DNA from: Trichoderma breve
Lineage: Eukaryota > Ascomycota > Sordariomycetes > Hypocreales > Hypocreaceae
Direction of reading: 5' to 3'
DNA: 64,000 nt
Assembly: GCF_028502605.1 (NCBI RefSeq)
Contig: NW_026611594.1
Location: 265,501-329,500, forward strand
The translations under genes and the position numbers were made by a program. Each line of letters opens with the position of its first letter. Position 1 is the stretch's first letter. This document shows positions 60,001 through 64,000 of this stretch, piece after piece. The notes under the pieces are model-generated. The model ran no database searches. It had not been told where the DNA came from and saw only the letters and a program-made list of their open reading frames with translations.

Positions 60001-61399
60001 GACCATTGAGGTAGACGGCAAGCTCTACGCTAATACGGTGATCAAAGATGAGGCCAAGCAGTGCGAATTCCTGCAACTGCCGCCTCAAATCAACCAAAAT
60101 GCTCGTCTAAATGCCGACTTTGTCAAGCGAATTGCTGACGATCCGCCTGACATGAAAGAGGGACTGGATGAAGGTGCGAATGGAGCTACTTGGCGTCCGG
60201 CTACAGAGTGGGAAAACCCAATCTGGGGCTGGGTCATCACCAACTACGCCGACTTTGGCATCCAGCTCTTCTTGCCAGACGGTACTTTCTACCGCGAGGT
60301 TCGCTTTGGAGGGCCCCTTGGCGCATTGGATGCCCCCAAATGGCTGCCTTTTGCACCATCTACGGACCCTCCGACGCCAGAGACCAAGCAACTTGATGCA
60401 TTGGCCAAAGAGCTTAACGATCCCTCATATCTGGAGGGATTCTGGTATATGATCACGACTGCTCAATCAAAGCTAGCGGCTGCTCCAACCTCTTACGCAT
60501 CGTTTCTCAACGCCATCGTGGGTAAGCCTCTTGCCTTGGCCAACATGGGCTGGTCGCTTGAGCTTGAAAGCCAACCATTGCAAACTCAAACCACCAAGAG
60601 TCCCCTGACAGCCCCCGAGCGCCTGTTGACCAAACCAGACGACGACGAAGATGAGTCGCCGTATTATAAGTTCCAGATCCGCTTTGGCGACCGTGAGGCT
60701 GAATATGACGGCCTCGTGGGTTACTTTGATACCACTACTCCGAAATCAGACGAGCTCAATCTGAGCAAGGTCAAGACATTTTTTGCGCCAGAGGAGGGAG
60801 AGAAGAAACCACTGGAGCGTCTCAACACTACAAACTATCCCCTCTTCACACCTTTCTGGGAGGCTCCATTCCCTACTCGGGCACCATATGACAATGAAAA
60901 CCTCATTGTCAAGCCGGCAGCATTTGATGACCGCCGCAATGCACGCATGTCCGTCTTTGGCGCCATCATCGACCCCTTCACTCCCGTGCAAGCCTATTCG
61001 TCATTTTTGCCACCCGTTTCGCTGACCTTGCCTCACTGGAGCTGGCAAAGCGCCATGAACACCATGACCGCATTCTTCCACGCGGGGCCTTTGACCATAC
61101 CGCTGAATGACGTTCCAGAATATCATGAGAAGGAACTCCTGACTAGCAAAAACGCTAGGGATATGCCGTTGCGGAATCTTCCATTGCCCTCTCTGGGGCC
61201 GGGAGATTGGTCCTTTTTCCAGCCATATGCTCAGCCGTCTGAGGAAGAGGATCCCCAGCCTAAATTCAATCCGTTTGGTATTGAAAAGACGGGTAATCTC
61301 ACCAAGCCTGGGCTGCAAAAGGGTCCGTATACTGCCATTGAGGGATTTTTGCAGTTGAGAAACCCAATCATGATGCCTAAACCTAAGCAGACTGCTTGA
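57070..61399 (+). CDS. Uncharacterised 1415-residue protein of the giant-protein cluster
   Basis: Two exons, 57070-59798 and 59881-61399; the 82-nt intron (GTGAGC ... CAACTAG) keeps frame (THGQFR-FRKLN). The start MPDTVKDFDTVLVPMQLEAF has no signal peptide. The N-terminal part has RHRHGVYIHWILPRFYRSG, then RWIVIRK and AWVVDSDHIWSLDQIP. In my memory a similar order (a G-YxHW-LP segment, then RW-V-R, then a W-V-SD segment) marks a group of large bacterial proteins that I cannot name. A helix-rich middle follows (ISRLKDRMDELQHKIDLML), and the C-terminal third has NPIWGWVITNYADFGIQLFL. The gene resembles its cluster partners in length and in having almost no introns. Function unknown. Confidence 0.8.
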
Positions 61400-62078
61400 T
61401 AGGATAAGACCTCATTAGAAAGCTAAAAGAAATTGTCTATTGGAATCAGTTCGTCACTATGTCTATTAACGGCTTGAGTACCCGGTAGTCTTTGCCTAAG
61501 AAAATGCTGTGCTCCCTAGTTTTCCCGCAATCGTGACATTGCTGTATGTTCCGGTTATTCTATCCAGATATACTTCAGTCACGAGATGTTTCTTTAGATG
61601 CCCACAAGTGATATCCCTTTGTCCCATGCTCACACATGATGAATCCAAATCTGTCACTTCAAGTGCTCTTCCTCTAATGCTGTCGTGATTTCTAATCAAA
61701 TGGGAAAAAAATTACTCCATCTTATTCATCATCTTTAAAGGGTAATTTATTTATCATTTTTGTATAAATTATTATAAAATTAACCATCGGATTAAATAGG
61801 CTTAATAGCATACGTGTACGCCGATGTGTGTGTCGAGTGCAATACTACTTGTCCACGTAAGCCCCCTAGCTGCACCAAAAGACACCCAACCTAAACGTGC
61901 TCCTGCATGTGCTATTGAATGGATGTTATAGAGACACTCCATGATGTACAAAGTCTATTATAGGGTCTCAGAACTTCCGGGATATATACATGTATTTATA
62001 TATATATAGGGCCGGCCTCCTTCAGACCGTCTAAATAGCCTCCGTTCAACTTGACCAAACTAGCCTCAAGCCATCATC
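61400..62078. other. Intergenic region, no gene seen
   Basis: Between two genes on the same strand. AT-rich (61,690-61,800), with a TATATATATAGG stretch at about 61,995-62,010 that may be a core promoter element of the next gene. Confidence 0.4.
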
Positions 62079-63083
62079 ATGGAGTTTAATACAGAACACC
62101 TGGATCTCAAGTATGTATCTCTCGATATACACGATGTTTCAAGATAGCTTATTAGGAACAACAGCAAATTTTATGCCAACCACCAGGATCTCTGGGGCGG
62201 CAGTCGAATGGATGCCCTTGTCGGCCTGGTCGAAAGTAGCATCCTGGAGCCCAAAGACCTCATCAAGCGCGGCGAGGTCCCAGTTTCGTACATCTTCGCC
62301 ATAGAGCCGACGAGTGACGACGAAAGTGTACATAGAGCATTTGAGTCTCTCATGAGCGCCGCCGGGATGATCCGCTTCTTCGCTGCCGTCAACGAAGTGT
62401 CGGACTATGACAATCAGAGTCGCAAAGAGACTTATTCCATCAAGAACCCGGACGAGGTTGCTCTGGCTTTTGAAGAGGCCGCCAATGCGACCATGACTTC
62501 GCTCACCAAGGCCCAAGTCGGAGCTGTTTACACAGTGGACAGTACCGTGACAGAATCCGTGTGCGTGAACAAATCGCGTGCGGAACTTCGCCAATACGTC
62601 ATTGAACGCATCCTTGCCGGTCTTCCTGATGTCAACAGCTCGGTCATCAACAAGGTCAATGAAGCCTTTGCAGACTTCATTCGCAAGATAAGGCCGTTCC
62701 AGGTCAGCGAGGCATCAGAGCCTTCCACCGTGAATCACTGCGTCGTTGTTCACTACATTGCCATGAGTGACGCGACTGGGGATGCTGCGTCTCCGGTTCC
62801 ACAGCCAAAAACACGTGTGGTGTATTTCAAATGCAAGGCTGGGGACTGGGACCGTGCGATGCAGAAGCCCGATGGTTCCATTAAGGATGAAAAGATACCT
62901 TTTGTCATGGAAATTCTGGTTCAGGAGATGAGGCTAGACGAAACGCTGTTCCGGAGACGAAAAGGCAATTGGGAAACCATGGCTAGGTTTATTGCCGAAA
63001 ACAAGGACGATGTCAAGGAGGTTGTCGAAAGTGAGGGTATTGAAGGGTTTGGCAGGAAGACGGCGTTTGTGTTTGAGGCTTAG
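62079..63083 (+). CDS. Uncharacterised 319-residue protein next to the giant genes
   Basis: Two exons, 62079-62110 and 62156-63083; the 45-nt intron (GTATGTATC ... TTATTAG) keeps frame (HLDLK-NNSKF). A small protein with FYANHQDLWGGSRMDALVGLVESS near the start and SYIFAIEPTSDDESVHRAFESLM; the C-terminal half contains VVHYIAMSD and FKCKAGDWDRAM. No signal peptide, membrane helix or recognised motif. The gene follows the 1415-residue gene on the same strand, so it may belong to the same system. Function unknown. Confidence 0.75.
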
Positions 63084-63758
63084 TGAGAGCCCATGTCCAA
63101 GATAGCCCAAACATCTTTTCATCAACATGGGTGAAGAGGAGAAGTAAACTAGAAAATGATGAGATATAGCGACTGTATTTCTCACAATATGGCATCTGAT
63201 TGCAAACTGTCTTTCCCACAATACCGCAATGAATACTGCGTGATTGCAACTGATTACCTCTTTATGCAGACGCCTTGTTGTTTTTTGACCATTCCTTCTC
63301 AGCTTTTGGCATTCCCAATCCGAGAGCAAACTCTCTCTTGAAGAGTTTCGTTGGTTGTTGGGTGCCAGCAGCTCAAGTTTCCAAGGCTACCCCGCACGTT
63401 GAAGCCAATCTGGTAGTGTTTGAGTAATCTGAAGCTCAAATGAAAGTGTCCATTTGTTTCTCTCTCGTAGGGCATATCACTTTCGTCCACAACTATAAAA
63501 GCTCATGCGGATCCTAAAAGATCACTTCAAGTCGCTCCAACTGGTTATTCCTTCTTTGTTGCCACTTCATCCGAGCTAGCCAGCCTGATAGGAAAAACAG
63601 GTCACTCCTGAATGCCTCCAATTCTGCCACTCCGCGCTCGGACCTGGATAATTGGAGCTGGCCTTCCACGGTGTCATCACTTCCTCCAACAACCGACCGG
63701 CGGCCTGCATCTTCTCCATACTTCCAAACCACTTCAATGGCTTCACTCAGCACCAAAG

Positions 63759-64000
63759 ATGAATAACCCACTCTTGCTCCTCCGCGATGGCAACAAGATA
63801 CCGATGGTGAGCTCCGTGTAGGCAGAACATCAGCGTATCATCGACACTAACAAACATCTGTAGCTTGCCTTCGGCACCGGAACAGCCTGGTTAAAGAAAG
63901 CCGGAGACACGAACATTAACCAAAAGCTCGTGGATCTGATCAAAACGGCCATTGATACAGGGTTTTACCATCTCCATTGCGCTGAAATGTACGGGAACGA
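63759..64000 (+). CDS. Aldo/keto reductase, 5' part (runs off the window)
   Basis: Exon 1 63759-63806 (MNNPLLLLRDGNKIPM), a 57-nt intron (GTGAGC ... CTGTAG), then exon 2 from 63864 to the window end. LRDGNKIPM-LAFGTGTAW is the usual first strand of aldo/keto reductases (substrate strand and G-x-G). The later AIDTGFYHLHCAEMYGNE matches the D-T-G-(F/Y)-x-H-x-D-x-A-x-x-Y-x-N-E block with the catalytic Tyr and, a few residues before it, Asp in the family; here the second Asp is replaced by His-Cys. NADPH-dependent carbonyl reductase role expected. Confidence 0.75.

Noticed and set aside
1..64000. CRISPR arrays, tRNA or rRNA genes
   Set aside because: No spaced identical repeats and no tRNA- or rRNA-like sequence was noticed while reading; a dedicated scan was not possible.

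Overview
The window looks like the genome of a filamentous ascomycete, probably a Sordariomycete or Hypocreales-like species (class and order are inference). The evidence is many protein genes broken by 50-150 nt GT-AG introns with CTAAC/CTAAT-like branch sites, a HET-domain protein, NLR/STAND proteins, a Zn2Cys6 regulator, a hybrid histidine kinase, and no operons. Exon coordinates below were worked out by hand from splice sites and reading-frame phase; the exon joins were checked to keep frame unless stated otherwise.

Left part, about 1-39,400: an accessory region rich in self/non-self recognition genes. It holds a truncated STAND-like ORF (1-899), a HET gene (1101-3291, minus), a membrane acyltransferase (4290-5591), a DUF4863/4-hydroxylaminobenzoate-lyase-like gene (6361-6976) followed by a five-exon Zn2Cys6 factor (7190-9597), and an unknown coiled-coil protein (about 10,525-11,862). 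Next come a complete 1603-residue NLR with zinc-finger-like region, NB-ARC and TPRs (12,219-17,266, minus), a DUF7580-like protein and a nucleoside-phosphorylase-fold protein in tandem (18,056-21,116), and a phosphatidylserine decarboxylase paralogue (22,035-23,252). After these are a relic copy of the phosphorylase 3' end (about 24,595-24,770), a damaged coiled-coil gene (25,363-26,873), a small cysteine-containing secreted protein (27,725-28,323, minus) and a hybrid histidine kinase (29,593-32,630, minus). The part ends with a large NACHT-ankyrin gene that is a pseudogene in its N-terminal and NACHT parts but keeps an open 880-codon ankyrin frame (34,369-39,229, minus).

Right part, about 39,990-63,100: a cluster of very large, intron-poor genes of a style unlike the left part. 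These are a 1228-residue protein (minus), a divergently transcribed 1680-residue DUF6603-type beta-rich protein, a deaminase-fold-like protein with C-A-E and P-C-x2-C motifs, a 112-residue small protein, a beta-propeller lectin-like protein, a 1415-residue protein and a 319-residue protein. The giant proteins have no signal peptides or membrane helices that I can see. They remind me of large uncharacterised bacterial proteins found with DUF6603 proteins. I think this cluster is the best candidate for an undescribed system, possibly of bacterial origin, but its function is unknown. The window ends inside the 5' end of an aldo/keto reductase gene.
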